This document shows, one piece after another, positions 15,362 through 25,547 of a stretch of DNA of 32,621 bases (position 1 is its first letter; each line of letters starts with the position of its first letter). The position numbers were made by a program, and so were the translations under genes. The notes under the pieces are model-generated. The model searched no databases. It had not been told where the DNA came from and saw only the letters and a list, made by a program, of their open reading frames with translations. Source of the stretch: Pseudonocardiales bacterium (GTDB taxonomy: Bacteria; Actinomycetota; Actinomycetes; Mycobacteriales; Pseudonocardiaceae); the NCBI GenBank assembly GCA_019240665.1, contig JAFAXZ010000242.1:1-32621 (forward strand), in the 5' to 3' direction.

Positions 15362-17104
15362 TCACTTCTCGCGCACGTAACTGCCCGGGGCGGCTTCCAG
15401 CGGCGGGTGCCTGGTACTGCCCATCGGAGGCGGCTGTCGCCGCCCTCCGGCATGCCCGGCGATCCACGGCGTCCAGTCCTCCCACCACGACTTGGCGACC
15501 TCGGTGGCCTGCTGGCGCCATGCCTCCGGGTCCTCGGGCAGCGTCTCCGCCGAACCAACCCAGTGCTTGGACTTCGGGTTCGGCGGGTTGACCACGCCAG
15601 CGATATGCCCGGAATTGGACAGCATGAACCGAACGGTGCCACCGGGTAACCGGGCGCTCTTATAGACCGCCTTCCATGGCGCGATGTGGTCCCTCTCGGC
15701 GGACACGAAGTAGCTGTCCTGGCTGATTCGGGTAAGATCCAGCCGCTGCCCCGCCAGTTCGAGTTCACCTTTCGCCAGCCGGTTCTGCACGTATAAGGAT
15801 CGTAGATATTCGGTCTGCATGGCTGCGGGCATCCGGGTGGAGTCGGAGTTCCAGCTCAGCATGTCGAACGGCGCCGGCTCCTCACCCAGCAGCCAGCCGT
15901 TGACCACGTAGTTCCACACCAGATCCCTGGCTCGCAGCAGGTTGAATGTCGTGGCCATGCTGTCTGCGGGTAGGTAACCCTTGCGTTTCATGATGCGATC
16001 CAGCCGTTGGATAGCGGCTTCGTCAATGAACACGCCGAGCTGGCCAGGCAGGGTGAAGTCGAGCAGAGTGTTCATCAGGGTCAGCGAGCAGATCCGGTTC
16101 TCCCCGCGGGCTGCGAGCCAGGCGAGCATTGCCGCGGCCATGGTGCCGCCAAGGCACAGCCCGGCCAGGTTGGTCTGCGGGGCTCCGGTGATCTCCTCGA
16201 CGACCTCCAGTGCGACCAGCGGCCCCTTCCGCAGGTAATCGCTCATGGTGAGCTTAGCCAGGGTCTCGTCCGGGTTCTGGTAGCTGATCATGAAGCAGGT
16301 ATGTCCATGCTGCACGGCCCACTCCACCAGACTCTTCCCGGGAGCGAGGTCCATGATGTAGTACTTGTTGATCCACGGTGGGCTGAATAGCAGCGGAACC
16401 GTATGCACGGTCTCGGTCTGCGGCTCGTACTGGATCAGCTCGATCAGCTGGTTGCGAAACACCACGCTGCCCGGTGTCGCGGCCAGCTCGTGACCGGGAC
16501 GGAACTGGCCAGGGGTCACCTGACGGGGCATGCCCTTGTTGGTCGCCATGTCGCGGAACAGGTTGTTGGCACCGCGCACCAGGCTGAGGCCTCCAGTGTC
16601 GAACGCCTTCTTCAGCGCCACCGGGTTGGTCAGTAGCCAATTGGTCGGTGCGGCGGCATCGAGCACCTGACGTAGCGCGAAATCAGCCTTGCGCCGGGTG
16701 ATCTCATCCACGTCCGCTTCGGCCAGCAGCTCCCGCAGAAAGCGCTCAAGCAGCGCGTGCTGCTGGCGCACCAGGTAGAACAGCGGGTTGGTGGTCCAAG
16801 CCCGATCGGAGAACCGTGGATCTTCGCCCAACTCCAGCGGGCCTTCCTGGTTCAACCCCATGCTGCGCAGCGCTGCGGTTACAGCGGCCTGGGCACTGCG
16901 CATGCCATACTCCATCGCCGACCGAGAGAGTGCTACCGGGTTCCCGGCGACCGCCATCGCAAGCCTGCTCAGGGCCAGCCCCAGCCCGGCGGGGTCAAGC
17001 TCAGCAGTCGCGGCGTCGATACTGAGCAGCGACCGGATCGACGAGGCGATGTCAGCGGCGTCGTGGCGTATTTCGCCTAGCGAATCGCCGGTCGACGGGG
17101 TCAC
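15362..17104 (-). CDS. phaC: Poly(3-hydroxyalkanoate) synthase
   Basis: 'DPRFSDRAWTTNPLFYLVRQQHALLERFLRELL', lipase-box-like 'AGLCLGGTMAAAMLAW', 'PPWINKYYIMDLAPGKSLVEWAVQHGHTCFMISY', 'WNSDSTRMPAAMQTEYLRSLYVQNRL'. Confidence 0.93.
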   Translation of the reverse strand: MTPSTGDSLGEIRHDAADIASSIRSLLSIDAATAELDPAGLGLALSRLAMAVAGNPVALSRSAMEYGMRSAQAAVTAALRSMGLNQEGPLELGEDPRFSDRAWTTNPLFYLVRQQHALLERFLRELLAEADVDEITRRKADFALRQVLDAAAPTNWLLTNPVALKKAFDTGGLSLVRGANNLFRDMATNKGMPRQVTPGQFRPGHELAATPGSVVFRNQLIELIQYEPQTETVHTVPLLFSPPWINKYYIMDLAPGKSLVEWAVQHGHTCFMISYQNPDETLAKLTMSDYLRKGPLVALEVVEEITGAPQTNLAGLCLGGTMAAAMLAWLAARGENRICSLTLMNTLLDFTLPGQLGVFIDEAAIQRLDRIMKRKGYLPADSMATTFNLLRARDLVWNYVVNGWLLGEEPAPFDMLSWNSDSTRMPAAMQTEYLRSLYVQNRLAKGELELAGQRLDLTRISQDSYFVSAERDHIAPWKAVYKSARLPGGTVRFMLSNSGHIAGVVNPPNPKSKHWVGSAETLPEDPEAWRQQATEVAKSWWEDWTPWIAGHAGGRRQPPPMGSTRHPPLEAAPGSYVREK

Positions 17105-17233
17105 GAAGAATCACCTCCACTCGGCACTCGAGAGAGCACCATCCTGCAGTAACCCTACGTCCCAACGGGGATGCTGCAACGCTTCTGCTGGAACCACCAC
17201 AGGCGACCGGTCCGCCTGGCAGGATCCATCGCC

Positions 17234-17659
17234 GTGCGAGCGGTGGTGAGCCGGGTTATCGAGGCAGCGGTGCTCGTCGACGACCACGTGGTCGGTGCGC
17301 TGGAGCGACCCGGCCTGCTGGTGCTGCTCGGCGTGACCCACGACGACGGGCCCGCGCAAGCCGAAATAATGGCACGCAAGCTGCATGAGCTACGGATCCT
17401 GCGCGACGAACGCTCGGTCGCCGACACCGGTGCCGGGGTGCTGGTGGTGAGCCAGTTCACCCTCTACGGGGCGACGCGCAAGGGCAGGCGGCCCTCCTTC
17501 ACCGCGGCCGCCCGCCCGGAACACGCCAAGCCGTTGATTGACGAGGTCGTCGCCCGGCTCCGGGCCCGCGGTGCCACCGTGGCCACTGGACGCTTCGGCG
17601 CGACAATGGCCGTGCGCAGTGTGGCCGACGGCCCGTTCACGGTGCTCATCGACGTGTGA
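17234..17659 (+). CDS. dtd: D-aminoacyl-tRNA deacylase
   Basis: 'MARKLHELRILRDE', 'VVSQFTLYGATRKGRRPSFTAAARPEHAKPL', 'GRFGATMAVRSVADGPFTVLID'; GTG at 17234. Confidence 0.92.
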   Translation: MRAVVSRVIEAAVLVDDHVVGALERPGLLVLLGVTHDDGPAQAEIMARKLHELRILRDERSVADTGAGVLVVSQFTLYGATRKGRRPSFTAAARPEHAKPLIDEVVARLRARGATVATGRFGATMAVRSVADGPFTVLIDV

Positions 17660-17777
17660 CGCCCGTCAAGAGCTTACTACCCCGGCGATAACGGCTACCA
17701 ACCTGAGAAGTCTCTGAGGGTCTGCCGGATCGGGCACTTCGCCGGGCACTCGTTCGTCGTGCCGGATGTGAGGGTCC

Positions 17778-17804
17778 GGGAACGGAATCCGGGCCCCCGA
17801 CGTT
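17778..17804 (+). promoter_or_regulatory. ECF-sigma-type promoter (SigE/SigH/SigR-like) upstream of sigB
   Basis: GGGAAC (17778-17783) - 18 nt - GTT (17802-17804, in context CGTTG), about 110 bp before ATG 17914. Confidence 0.55.
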
Positions 17805-17913
17805 GTACCAGTCATCGCCGCGGGTACCCGTTGGCCAGATTCGTGCAACGTCGCGCGCCGATTCGCCGAACGCACCGGAGTCGGCACGAGGATCCGCTGC
17901 AGGAAGGAACCTG

Positions 17914-18888
17914 ATGACCGCCGCGCAGATCACCGTCGAACCGGACGCTGCACTTGAAGCAGACCTTGATGCACAGAGCCCAGCGGCCGATCTGGTCCGA
18001 GTTTACCTCAATGGTATCGGGCGCACGGCGCTGCTCAGCGCGCAGCAGGAGGTTGAGCTTGCCAAGCGCATCGAAGCCGGCGTGTTTGCCCGTCATATCC
18101 TGGATACCGCGACGCGGCTATCGCCAAGCCGACGGGCCGATCTCACGCGGCTGGTGCGCGACGGTCACAAAGCCAAGGACCACCTACTGGAAGCCAATCT
18201 GCGGCTCGTGGTGTCACTGGCCAAGCGCTACACCGGCAGAGGAATGCCACTGCTGGATCTGATCCAGGAGGGCAACCTCGGTCTGATCCGCGCGGTGGAG
18301 AAGTTCGACTACACTAAAGGCTTCAAGTTCTCCACTTATGCCACCTGGTGGATCCGGCAGGCCATCACCCGAGGCATGGCCGACCAGGGACGCACCATCC
18401 GACTTCCGGTCCACCTCGTGGAACAAGTGAACAAGCTGGCTCGAATCAAGCGCGACCTGCACCAGCAGCTAGGTCGCGAGGCGACCCACCGGGAGCTGGC
18501 CGACGAATCCGGCATCCCGGTAGAGAAGGTGGCCGATCTGCTGGACTATGCTCGGGACCCGGTAAGCTTGGACATGCCGGTCGGCGCCGAGGAGGAGGCG
18601 CCGCTAGGCGACTTTATCGAGGACGCCGAGGCCACCGACGCTGAGGCCGCCGTGATCTCGGGACTGCTGCAGGACGACCTGCGCCGGGTGCTGGCCACTC
18701 TCGAAGATCGGGAGCAGAAGGTCATCCGACTGCGCTATGGTCTCGACGATGGCCAGCCGCACACGCTGGATCAGATCGGCAAGCGCTTTGGCCTCTCCCG
18801 CGAACGGGTGCGTCAGATTGAGCGCGAGGTCATGGCCAAGCTGCGCCACGGAGATCGTGCGGAGCGACTGCGGGCCTACGCTAGCTGA
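17914..18888 (+). CDS. sigB: Group 2 RNA polymerase sigma factor, SigB-like
   Basis: '[31 protein letters not shown]', '[41 protein letters not shown]', '[24 protein letters not shown]'. Confidence 0.93.
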   Translation: MTAAQITVEPDAALEADLDAQSPAADLVRVYLNGIGRTALLSAQQEVELAKRIEAGVFARHILDTATRLSPSRRADLTRLVRDGHKAKDHLLEANLRLVVSLAKRYTGRGMPLLDLIQEGNLGLIRAVEKFDYTKGFKFSTYATWWIRQAITRGMADQGRTIRLPVHLVEQVNKLARIKRDLHQQLGREATHRELADESGIPVEKVADLLDYARDPVSLDMPVGAEEEAPLGDFIEDAEATDAEAAVISGLLQDDLRRVLATLEDREQKVIRLRYGLDDGQPHTLDQIGKRFGLSRERVRQIEREVMAKLRHGDRAERLRAYAS

Positions 18889-18970
18889 CTCGTATGTGAC
18901 TTCAGCGCGTCACCGCTCGAATGGCGGCATTGACGCCGCCGCCCCTGACCGGCACTGTCAGCTCAACGTT

Positions 18971-19005
18971 ATGACGCAGACCACAATCCCCATGACGCAG
19001 ACCAC
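18971..19005. repeat. 14-bp direct repeat, 21-bp period
   Basis: atgacgcagaccac at 18971-18984 and 18992-19005. Confidence 0.8.
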
Positions 19006-19036
19006 GCGACATCAGGCTTAAGGCTGTCGCGCGCCG

Positions 19037-19071
19037 CGGAAGGTCGGGCTCGTTCGGGGTCCGGCCTTCCG
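19037..19071. terminator. Hairpin between convergent sigB and acuC, probable bidirectional terminator
   Basis: cggaaggtcgg (19037-19047) / ccggccttccg (19061-19071), 11-bp stem with one G-T wobble/mismatch, 13-nt loop. Confidence 0.55.
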
Positions 19072-19072
19072 A

Positions 19073-19118
19073 CTTTCGTAGAACCTTGTGCTGTCCTTTC
19101 GTAGAACCTTGTGCTGTC
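19073..19118. repeat. 23-bp perfect tandem repeat x2 at the acuC 3' end
   Basis: ctttcgtagaaccttgtgctgtc at 19073-19095 and 19096-19118. Confidence 0.92.
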
Positions 19119-20295
19119 AGAGCCAGGGGTCCTCGGGGTCCAGGTCGTGTAGGGGGTAAACAGCGCGCCGGGTTTCCCGGATCGCCCGGTCCAGCGGGGT
19201 GTCGTCGGTCCCGTCCCAGGGCGTCCACAGGGGCTCAACGCCGTCGGTCATCGAGATCGGCAGCGGCGCGCCGCGCGCTACGGTGGCGGCGTACGCCATC
19301 CACTCGGCCGGCACCGCCGTGTTGGGGTCCACCTCGCGGTCGAGCACGGTGGCCAGTAGATGTGTCCAGGAACGCGGAACTACGCGGAATAGAGAGTATC
19401 CGCCCCCGCCAAGAGCCAGCCAGCGCCCGCCGGCCGTGGCGTCGGCCAAGTTGCCCAGCGCACGATGCGCAGCTCGCTGGCCGTCCACCGACAGCATCAG
19501 GTTGGCGAGCGGATCCTCAACGTGCGTATCCGCGCCGTGTTGGGTCACCAACACCTCAGGCTGGAACATGCGTAGCAGCGCGGGCACGACCGCGTGGAAG
19601 GCCCGCAACCACTCCCCGTCGCTGGTACCTGGTGGAAGCGGCACATTGACCGCTGAACCCTCGGCGCCATGGGCCCCGACGTCGGCGGATCTCCCGGTGC
19701 CCGGAAAAAGCGTCGCCGGGTGCTGGTGCAGCGAGATGGTGAGCACCCGAGGATCGTCGGCGAAGGCCTCCTGCACACCGTCGCCGTGATGCACGTCGAT
19801 GTCGACGTAAGCCACCCGCGACATTCCACCGTCGAGCAGTCGACGGATCGCCAGCGCGCAGTCGTTGTAGATGCAGAAGCCCGAGGCGTGGTCACGCATC
19901 GCGTGATGCAGCCCGCCAGCGATGTTCGCTGCCCGCGCCGCACGGCCGGTGAGGATCGCGTCGGCGGCCAGCAGCGAACCACCGGCGACGAGCGCCGAGG
20001 CCTCGTGCATGCGGTAGAAGATGGGATTATCCGGGGTGCCCAGACCATGCCCCACGTATCCGTATCCGCGCGGTGCCTGCTTGACTGCGGCGAGGTAACC
20101 GTTGGAGTGCACTGTGCGCAGCTCATCATCAGTAGCCTGCACCGGTGTCAGCGGCTGTACGCCGTCCAGCACACCCAGCGACCGGGCCAGCCGGATAGTG
20201 AGATCCAGCCGAATGGGATTCAAGGGGTGCCGCCCACCAAGGTCGTAGCCGAGGAGGGCCTCGTCCCAGACGACCACTGCGCGGGGAGGATTCAT
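19117..20295 (-). CDS. acuC: Acetoin utilization protein AcuC / class I histone-deacetylase family
   Basis: 'GGRHPLNPIRL', 'GGLHHAMRDHASGFCIYNDCALAI', 'VAYVDIDVHHGDGVQEAF', 'TISLHQHPATLFPGTG', 'VTQHGADTHVEDPL'. Confidence 0.92.
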   Translation of the reverse strand: MNPPRAVVVWDEALLGYDLGGRHPLNPIRLDLTIRLARSLGVLDGVQPLTPVQATDDELRTVHSNGYLAAVKQAPRGYGYVGHGLGTPDNPIFYRMHEASALVAGGSLLAADAILTGRAARAANIAGGLHHAMRDHASGFCIYNDCALAIRRLLDGGMSRVAYVDIDVHHGDGVQEAFADDPRVLTISLHQHPATLFPGTGRSADVGAHGAEGSAVNVPLPPGTSDGEWLRAFHAVVPALLRMFQPEVLVTQHGADTHVEDPLANLMLSVDGQRAAHRALGNLADATAGGRWLALGGGGYSLFRVVPRSWTHLLATVLDREVDPNTAVPAEWMAYAATVARGAPLPISMTDGVEPLWTPWDGTDDTPLDRAIRETRRAVYPLHDLDPEDPWL

Positions 20296-20494
20296 GACCC
20301 AGCACGCTACCGGCTGCTAGGCACGGTATGGGGGCGGTGAACGACTACCACCACGGTGAGCGGCTCGGGGCGATGAGCAGAGCAGCCGGAGCTCACGGAC
20401 GTGATCACCGGCTGCATGTCGCTCATCCTGCCGCCGCTGACGCACGCAGCACCCCTGTGGGCCACTACCATGGGTGCAACCAAGGGAGACTGGT

Positions 20495-21190
20495 GTGAAC
20501 GAGCTCATCGACACCACCGAGATGTACCTGCGCACCATCTTCGAGCTCGAGGAGGAAGGTGTGGTCCCGCTGCGGGCGCGGATCGCCGAGCGCCTCGGAC
20601 AAAGCGGACCCACCGTCAGCCAGACCGTGGCACGCATGGAGCGAGACGGCCTACTGACAGTGGCCGATGACCGGCATCTCGAACTCACCACGGCGGGCCG
20701 CAACCGGGCCATTTCGGTGATGCGCAAGCACCGGCTCGCCGAGCGCCTGCTCGTCGACGTGATCGGGCTGGAATGGGAGCAGGTACACACCGAGGCCTGC
20801 CGCTGGGAGCACGTGATGAGCGAGGCCGTCGAGCGCAAGCTGGTCACGCTACTGGGCAATCCGACCACTTCTCCGTACGGCAACCCGATCCCGGGACTCG
20901 ACGAGCTCGGGATTGGAGAGCCTGCTGCCCCGATCGAACCTGATCTGGTCCGGCTGGACGAAGTGGCCCGGCGCGGCGGCGGCACGGTGGAGGTGCGACG
21001 TATCGCCGAGCATGTGCAGCTGGATCCGACCCTCATGGCGGACCTGCACAAGGTTAACGCAGTGCCCGGCAACGTGGTGGAGATCGCCGCCCAGGCGCGG
21101 ACAAACCATCCGGTGGTGCTGTCTGGCCGAGGGTCCACGGTTGAGGTAGACGGTGCGCTCGCGCACGCCGTCATGGGTCGTCGGCGGTGA
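20495..21190 (+). CDS. ideR: DtxR/IdeR-family iron-dependent transcriptional regulator
   Basis: '[53 protein letters not shown]' HTH; metal ligands in '[11 protein letters not shown]'; starts GTG 20495. Confidence 0.9.
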   Translation: MNELIDTTEMYLRTIFELEEEGVVPLRARIAERLGQSGPTVSQTVARMERDGLLTVADDRHLELTTAGRNRAISVMRKHRLAERLLVDVIGLEWEQVHTEACRWEHVMSEAVERKLVTLLGNPTTSPYGNPIPGLDELGIGEPAAPIEPDLVRLDEVARRGGGTVEVRRIAEHVQLDPTLMADLHKVNAVPGNVVEIAAQARTNHPVVLSGRGSTVEVDGALAHAVMGRRR

Positions 21191-22158
21191 CCCGGCCGAA
21201 TCGGATGCGGCTGCTGGTCACCGGGGGCGCAGGTTATATCGGCAGCGTCTGCGCCGCACGGCTGATTGAGGCTGGCCATGACGTCGTGGTCCTGGATGAC
21301 CTGTCCACCGGGCACCGGGACGCTGTGCCGGCCGGCTGCCGGTTCGTCGAGGGCGCCGTCGAGGATGCTGGCGCGGTGCTGAACGAGGGCTTCGACGGTG
21401 TGCTGCATTATGCGGCCCGCTCGCTGGTCGCGGAATCGATGGCGCAGCCGCAGCGCTATTGGTTAGGTAATGTGGTGGCCACGGTAGGGCTGCTTGAGGC
21501 CATGCGCGAGCACGGCACTCCTCGGCTGGTCTTCTCCTCTACCGCTGCCACCTACGGGGAACCCGCGTCGGTGCCAATCGCCGAGGATGCGGCCACCCGG
21601 CCAACCAACCCCTACGGGGCGACCAAGCTTGCGATCGATCATGCCATCGGCTCCTATGCCATCGCGCACGGCATAGCAGCCGTGAGCTTGCGGTACTTCA
21701 ACGTCGCTGGCGCCTACGGCCGGTACGGGGAGCGGCACACCGTCGAGACCCACCTCATTCCGTTGATCTTGCAGGTTGCTCTCGGCCGCCAGGAGAAGAT
21801 CATGGTGTTCGGGGAGGATTGGCCCACTCTGGATGGCACCTGCATCCGCGACTACATCCACGTGGTGGACCTCGCCGACGCCCATGAGCGGGCACTCGAG
21901 CAGGCCGTGCCCGGCGAGCATCGGATTTACAACTTGGGCAACGGAACCGGCTTCTCAGTGCGGCAGGTGCTAGACACCTGCCGCCAAGTCACTGGGCGCC
22001 CGATCCCGGCGCAGTACGCGGCACGGCGACCGGGTGACCCGGCGGTGCTCATCGCCTCCAGCGATCGAGCGCACTGCGAGTTGGGCTGGAAACCGGAGCG
22101 GGCAGACCTCGCCGTGATCGTGGCTGACGCTTGGGAGTTCGCCCGTAGCGCCAGCTGA
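21187..22158 (+). CDS. galE: UDP-glucose 4-epimerase
   Basis: '[36 protein letters not shown]', '[10 protein letters not shown]', '[11 protein letters not shown]', 'RYFNVAGA', '[17 protein letters not shown]'. Confidence 0.92.
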   Translation: MTRPNRMRLLVTGGAGYIGSVCAARLIEAGHDVVVLDDLSTGHRDAVPAGCRFVEGAVEDAGAVLNEGFDGVLHYAARSLVAESMAQPQRYWLGNVVATVGLLEAMREHGTPRLVFSSTAATYGEPASVPIAEDAATRPTNPYGATKLAIDHAIGSYAIAHGIAAVSLRYFNVAGAYGRYGERHTVETHLIPLILQVALGRQEKIMVFGEDWPTLDGTCIRDYIHVVDLADAHERALEQAVPGEHRIYNLGNGTGFSVRQVLDTCRQVTGRPIPAQYAARRPGDPAVLIASSDRAHCELGWKPERADLAVIVADAWEFARSAS

Positions 22159-22181
22159 GCGCCGACATCGCGGATCATCGG

Positions 22182-23225
22182 TCAGCGCTGTTGTCGCGAT
22201 CGTCGCTTGGTGGAGCGGCGCCGAGGTCGTTGAAGGGCCGCAGCTGCGTCTGCCGCGACGCTGCGTAGCAGCGCCGGTGGTAGTCCTCCGTCCAGCGCAG
22301 CCCGCAGCAACCCGGACAGGGAGTGCTGTGGGCAAGCGTGCAACGCCGCGTCCAACGCGACGCCCGCCAGCGCGCCGTCCCCGCGGATGTAGGCAGCGAG
22401 CGCCAGCAGCGCCGCAGGTTCGGCCCGCTCCGGTGCGGGGGTAGCGCGAACAAGGGCCAGCCAGAGCCGCTCGGCGGCGGCCGCCTCGGGACCCGAGCAC
22501 CAGGGCAGGCAGGCGTCCCGAACCCGATGGTCGCACAGCGCGGAGGCAACCTCGGCGACGGTGCTGTCGCTCAATGCGAGATCTCCCGCGGCCGCCGCTC
22601 GGTGCAGTTCCTTCAACTGCGCGAGTCGTTGGCCTACCAGCCGGGTGCTCAGCGGGTGCTCAGCGTCGGCCGCGTCCAGGAGCATCGCCCGACGCTGCAG
22701 CGCCGCGGGATTCTCCTGAGCCATGAGCTCGACCATTTCTTCCCGGCTCCTGAAGGTCACTGCACCGGCCGCGACCGTCACGGCCGCCAGCAGGCTAGTC
22801 GTGGGATCAGCCACCGCGCCGGCACACCGCGGATCGTCGTAGCAACGCCACGGCGCGCCGCGCACCGTCTGCGCCGTCCACGCCGCATGGATCACGGGGA
22901 GCCCACTGCCGGTCAGCACCTCGTCGAGAGCGTCCACCAGCGTGCGGTGTGGGGGGTCGCCATCCGGGGTGGAATCGCCCCCGATCACGACCAGCGCGAC
23001 GCCGGTGGGCCGCTGTCGGGCGATCGGCAGCAGTAGCTGCTCGGCCAACAGCGGAGCCTCGTCGTTATCGACCAGATCGGCCCGCAGAGTTAACCCGAGC
23101 CTCCTCCCGTGCAGGGCCAAGAGAACCACGGAGTCATGGGGGTGGAAGCCAAGCAGGTGCGGGATGGCAGCGATCAGCTCGGAAGGGTCGGACAGCCGGA
23201 TCTGACCGGCGGTAGGTGCGCTCAT
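22182..23225 (-). CDS. DUF4192 domain-containing protein
   Basis: 'IRLSDPSELIAAIPHLLGFHPHDSVVLLALHGRRLGLTLRADL' signature. Confidence 0.85.
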   Translation of the reverse strand: MSAPTAGQIRLSDPSELIAAIPHLLGFHPHDSVVLLALHGRRLGLTLRADLVDNDEAPLLAEQLLLPIARQRPTGVALVVIGGDSTPDGDPPHRTLVDALDEVLTGSGLPVIHAAWTAQTVRGAPWRCYDDPRCAGAVADPTTSLLAAVTVAAGAVTFRSREEMVELMAQENPAALQRRAMLLDAADAEHPLSTRLVGQRLAQLKELHRAAAAGDLALSDSTVAEVASALCDHRVRDACLPWCSGPEAAAAERLWLALVRATPAPERAEPAALLALAAYIRGDGALAGVALDAALHACPQHSLSGLLRAALDGGLPPALLRSVAADAAAALQRPRRRSTKRRSRQQR

Positions 23226-23352
23226 GCCGTCGAACGGTCCTCCCGCGCCACCGCGAGGAACAGTCGCATGCGTGCCGGCTGTGGACCGCAGGGGGAGTGT
23301 GGACTACTCCCCGCCAGATCGTCGCGAATTACCGGAATGTCCGAAGAGGTGG

Positions 23353-23991
23353 TTATCCTGCCGCGCCAGAGCGCCCATCGGCTCCTGGTCGGATCGCACG
23401 CGGCCTTCGGCAGACGTAGGTCACCGCCGGAGGCAGGTTCCACCACACCGTGCGAGTGGTGAGTACCTCGTCGAACACTTCGCCGAGCAACGCCCGGAAT
23501 TGGCGCGCCCGGGTCGTCGAGAGCGCATGCAGGTAGGCGAAGGTGGTGAAGCAACCCCCTGGCCGCAGCGAGCGTGCCGTCGCGTCAACGATCGCAGACT
23601 GCGTGTCCGCATCGATCAGTGACCACGGCAGCCCGCTCACTATGGCGTCCACTGCGGACACCTGGTGCTCAGCGAACAACCGCTCCAGTTCGGCGGCGTC
23701 CCCGCCCAGCACCTCGACGCCCGCGTGCTCGGCGCGCAGATAGTTGACCAGCACCGGATCAATCTCGACCGCCACATGCCGCCCCCGACCAGCGAGCCGA
23801 TACCCGATAGCCGCCGTGACCGAACCGGTGCCCGGTCCGAGCTCGACCACGACCGGTTCCCCGACGCGGGGCACCACGGCGGCTAACCGAGCCGCCAGGT
23901 GCGGGGAACTCGGCGCCACGGCGCCCACCGTAGCTGGACTACGGAGTACAGCAGCAAGGAAGGCAACGAGATGTCGCGAGAGCAGCGGCAT
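23353..23991 (-). CDS. Class I SAM-dependent methyltransferase, phospholipid N-methyltransferase-like
   Basis: 'VGAVAPSSPHLAARLAAVVP...VVVELGPGTGSVTAAI', 'DAIVSGLPWSLID', 'PGGCFTTFAYLHAL'. Confidence 0.8.
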   Translation of the reverse strand: MPLLSRHLVAFLAAVLRSPATVGAVAPSSPHLAARLAAVVPRVGEPVVVELGPGTGSVTAAIGYRLAGRGRHVAVEIDPVLVNYLRAEHAGVEVLGGDAAELERLFAEHQVSAVDAIVSGLPWSLIDADTQSAIVDATARSLRPGGCFTTFAYLHALSTTRARQFRALLGEVFDEVLTTRTVWWNLPPAVTYVCRRPRAIRPGADGRSGAAG

Positions 23992-24194
23992 GGGGCCAGA
24001 GCCTGCCCGCCGGGACGCCCCCTTGTGAAATCGATCTCCGTCACACTGCCCAGGTCGTCGTTTGGTGAACATCCCGTACCCTCACCTCCCGACTGACACC
24101 CAACTGACACTGACAACCCGACAACCGTCATCCTCGGCTATCCCCCGGCTATTAGGCCCTGACCGCACACCCGCACACCACACCGGAGGGAGCC

Positions 24195-24518
24195 ATGTCC
24201 CTCGACGTTTCCACCGCATTGCTTGAGCGTGCCCAGCAGGGCGAGGTCGATCTGTCCCTCAGCGATCACTCTGGCGGGCTACCTGCTCGGCGCCACCCGC
24301 CGAATCGCGGTCGGAACCGCGGTCAGTGTGTTGTCGACTCAGCACCCGGTCGCACTCGCCGGGCAAGCCGCACTGCTCGACCAACTCTCCGGCGGACGGT
24401 TCCGCCTCGGTCGGGCGTCGGTGACCGTACCCGCACCCTGGAGAACATCACCCGCCTGGCCACCGAGGTCCTCCCACCTGCGACACCGCACCCAACCCCT
24501 CTCGCGCTGATCTTCTAA
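24195..24518 (+). pseudogene. Chimeric gene remnant: start of a small conserved actinobacterial protein joined to a luciferase-like monooxygenase fragment
   Basis: Frame of 24195: 'MSLDVSTALLERAQQGEVDL'; frame of 24223: 'YLLGATRRIAVGTAVSVLSTQHPVALAGQAALLDQLSGGRFRLG' (Bac_luciferase-like); back in frame of 24195: 'TLENITRLATEVLPPATPHP'. Confidence 0.6.
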
Positions 24519-24522
24519 CTCC

Positions 24523-25485
24523 ATGCCCGGCCAGGTCGAGGCTCGCAGGGGGATGAATCTGCCCGCGTGCCGCGTTATACCAGCCGTGGATGCCGAGCTA
24601 TATCGAATCGAGACGGAGCCATCGAACCGGGCAGTCAGAGTGCTCGTGCACGCCTTCACCGGATTTGTGGACGCCGGCCAAGCCGGGCATCTGGCGGTGG
24701 CACATTTACTGACGAACCTGGAGCACCGGGTGGTCGCCACGTTCGACGTCGACCAGCTCATGGATTACCGCTCTCGCCGACCAGCAATGATCTTCGATGA
24801 GGACCGTTGGGCGGGTTATGAGCAACCCAATTTGGTGCTCTACGAGGTGCGCGACTGCGCGGGCACCGCTTTTTTGCTACTGACTGGGCCGGAGCCGGAC
24901 CTGCAGTGGGAGCGGTTCGCCGACGCGGTTCGCGAACTGATCGAGCGCTTCGGGGTAAAGCTGACGGTGGGTCTGGGCGCGGTGCCGATGGCGGTCCCCC
25001 ACACCCGGCCCGCGACGGTCACAGCGCACGCTACCCGTCGCGAGCTGATCTCTGGCTACCAGCGGTGGTTCAATACCATGCAGATCCCTGGTCACGCCGG
25101 GGCGCTGGTGGAGTTCCGGCTGGGCGAGGCAGGGCACGACGCGATGGGATTTGTCGTGCATGTGCCCCATTATTTGGCACGCATCGAGTACCCAGAATCC
25201 GCCCGTGGCCTCCTGGAACACCTGGCCCGCAACAGCGGACTGAACCTGCCCGTGGAGGCACTACGCCCCGCGGCGCAGCGAGCTCTCGCCGAGGTCAACG
25301 AGCAGATCGCCCGCTCTCCGGAGAGTATGTCGGTGGTGGCCAGCCTGGAGGCGCAGTTCGACGCCGTCACGTCTGATCGGCGCCCGCTGCCCTCCCTCGA
25401 TGCCGGATCAATACCCACCGGCGACGAGATCGCCGCGGAGCTGGAGCAGTTCCTCGCCGAGCAGGACGGCCCGGCCGAAGGCTAG
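24523..25485 (+). CDS. PAC2 family protein (proteasome-assembly-chaperone-like; Rv2714-like)
   Basis: 'VRVLVHAFTGFVDAGQAGHLAVAHLL', 'VVATFDVDQLMDYRSRRPAMIFDEDRW', 'LLLTGPEPDLQWERF', 'VPHYLARIEYPESARGLLEHL'; alternative ATG at 24553. Confidence 0.85.
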   Translation: MPGQVEARRGMNLPACRVIPAVDAELYRIETEPSNRAVRVLVHAFTGFVDAGQAGHLAVAHLLTNLEHRVVATFDVDQLMDYRSRRPAMIFDEDRWAGYEQPNLVLYEVRDCAGTAFLLLTGPEPDLQWERFADAVRELIERFGVKLTVGLGAVPMAVPHTRPATVTAHATRRELISGYQRWFNTMQIPGHAGALVEFRLGEAGHDAMGFVVHVPHYLARIEYPESARGLLEHLARNSGLNLPVEALRPAAQRALAEVNEQIARSPESMSVVASLEAQFDAVTSDRRPLPSLDAGSIPTGDEIAAELEQFLAEQDGPAEG

Positions 25486-25547
25486 CCGACCCGCCAGAGT
25501 GGTCGCCGCAATGATGAGTGCGGTCGCCAGCACGGGACGGGACAGCG

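Noticed and set aside
20317-21408. 363-aa minus-strand ORF opposite ideR
   Set aside because: Ser/Arg-rich antisense frame; ideR metal-binding and HTH motifs are on +
22643-22664. 11-bp tandem repeat gggtgctcagc x2 inside the DUF4192 gene
   Set aside because: Short and within a continuous reading frame whose protein shows no sign of disruption; likely chance
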